Shown here: one piece after another, positions 12,781 through 12,935 of the stretch
Numbering within the stretch: the stretch's first letter is position 1
Layout of the letters: the number at the start of each line of letters is the position of its first letter
Assembly: GCA_002297645.1 (NCBI GenBank)
Contig: DBMH01000196.1
Location: 1 to 12,935 of the forward strand
Origin: Rhodanobacteraceae bacterium UBA703
GTDB taxonomy: Bacteria > Pseudomonadota > Gammaproteobacteria > Xanthomonadales > Rhodanobacteraceae
Length of the DNA: 12,935 nucleotides
Direction: 5' to 3'
Translations under genes and position numbers: made by a program
The notes under the pieces: model-generated
The model's input: the letters and a program-made list of their open reading frames with translations, nothing else
What the model was told of the DNA's origin: nothing
The model's database searches: none

Positions 12781-12935
12781 CGCTGCGCCGGATCCTCTTC
12801 GTTTCCCTGCTGGTGCTGCTGCCGTTCGTGCTCGCCGCGGTGGCGATCTCCGGCGTGCTGTTCGCGCGACAGGGCGGCTTCGCGCCGTACCGGGTGCCGC
12901 ACGACGGCAGCCGTGTGGTTCCCGCCGATGCGGCG
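12777..12935 (+). CDS. Membrane-anchored or secreted protein, 5' part only (probable respiratory partner)
   Basis: Only 53 residues are inside the window. They begin MTLRRILFVSLLVLL and continue with a hydrophobic helix to about residue 30 (basic N-terminus, uncleaved anchor or signal peptide), followed by a polar periplasmic part (RQGGFAPYRVPHDGSRVV). The ATG overlaps the stop of the diheme cytochrome (ATGA), strong evidence for one operon. A second cytochrome c following such a gene would be typical, but no CxxCH is reached before the window ends, so this is inference only. The frame is open to the last base. Confidence 0.7.
   Translation, partial: MTLRRILFVSLLVLLPFVLAAVAISGVLFARQGGFAPYRVPHDGSRVVPADAA

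Overview
The window is very GC-rich, and nearly every gene is on the + strand with strong G/C preference at third codon positions. MetN/MetI/MetQ, a stand-alone TrpE, a MocR-type regulator, a DUF2909 twin-transmembrane protein and a diheme cytochrome c together suggest a gammaproteobacterium. A secreted protein ending in an 'IF-x-DGF' tail and a perfect TATAAT box directly before an ATG point to the Lysobacterales (Xanthomonadales), perhaps a Dokdonella/Rudaea-like member of Rhodanobacteraceae. The placement is inference; no rRNA or tRNA is present to test it.

Layout. 1-942 is the C-terminal part of a membrane histidine kinase. It overlaps a secreted Asp-box (BNR/sialidase-like) propeller protein (935-1969). 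2020-5204 holds a D-methionine/methionine ABC importer, metN-metI-metQ, whose two internal gaps are widened by palindromic repeats and, before metQ, by a small doubtful ORF. The 460-base gap between metQ and trpE has no gene; it carries two copies of a complex palindromic repeat plus degenerate hairpins. trpE (5665-7140) makes anthranilate and has no other trp gene beside it here. Next are an unusual ECF-type sigma factor fused to a multi-pass membrane region with a glycine-rich pentapeptide tandem repeat (7267-8886), an acyltransferase-3 family membrane protein (9037-10236), and a MocR/GntR-aminotransferase regulator (10314-11744). The right end looks respiratory: a DUF2909 small membrane protein, a periplasmic diheme cytochrome c, and the start of a translationally coupled membrane-anchored or secreted protein cut by the window edge.

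How the genes work together. MetN (ATPase), MetI (permease) and MetQ (periplasmic binding protein) form one importer. The cytochrome and the gene after it overlap by ATGA and are probably one operon. The kinase and the propeller protein are also overlapped and so probably co-transcribed. The other genes look like single transcription units. I found no CRISPR array, phage, integrase, transposase, tRNA or known riboswitch. The nearest thing to an undescribed system is the membrane-tethered sigma factor with its pentapeptide repeat. The repeat-rich metNIQ-trpE stretch is the next most interesting.
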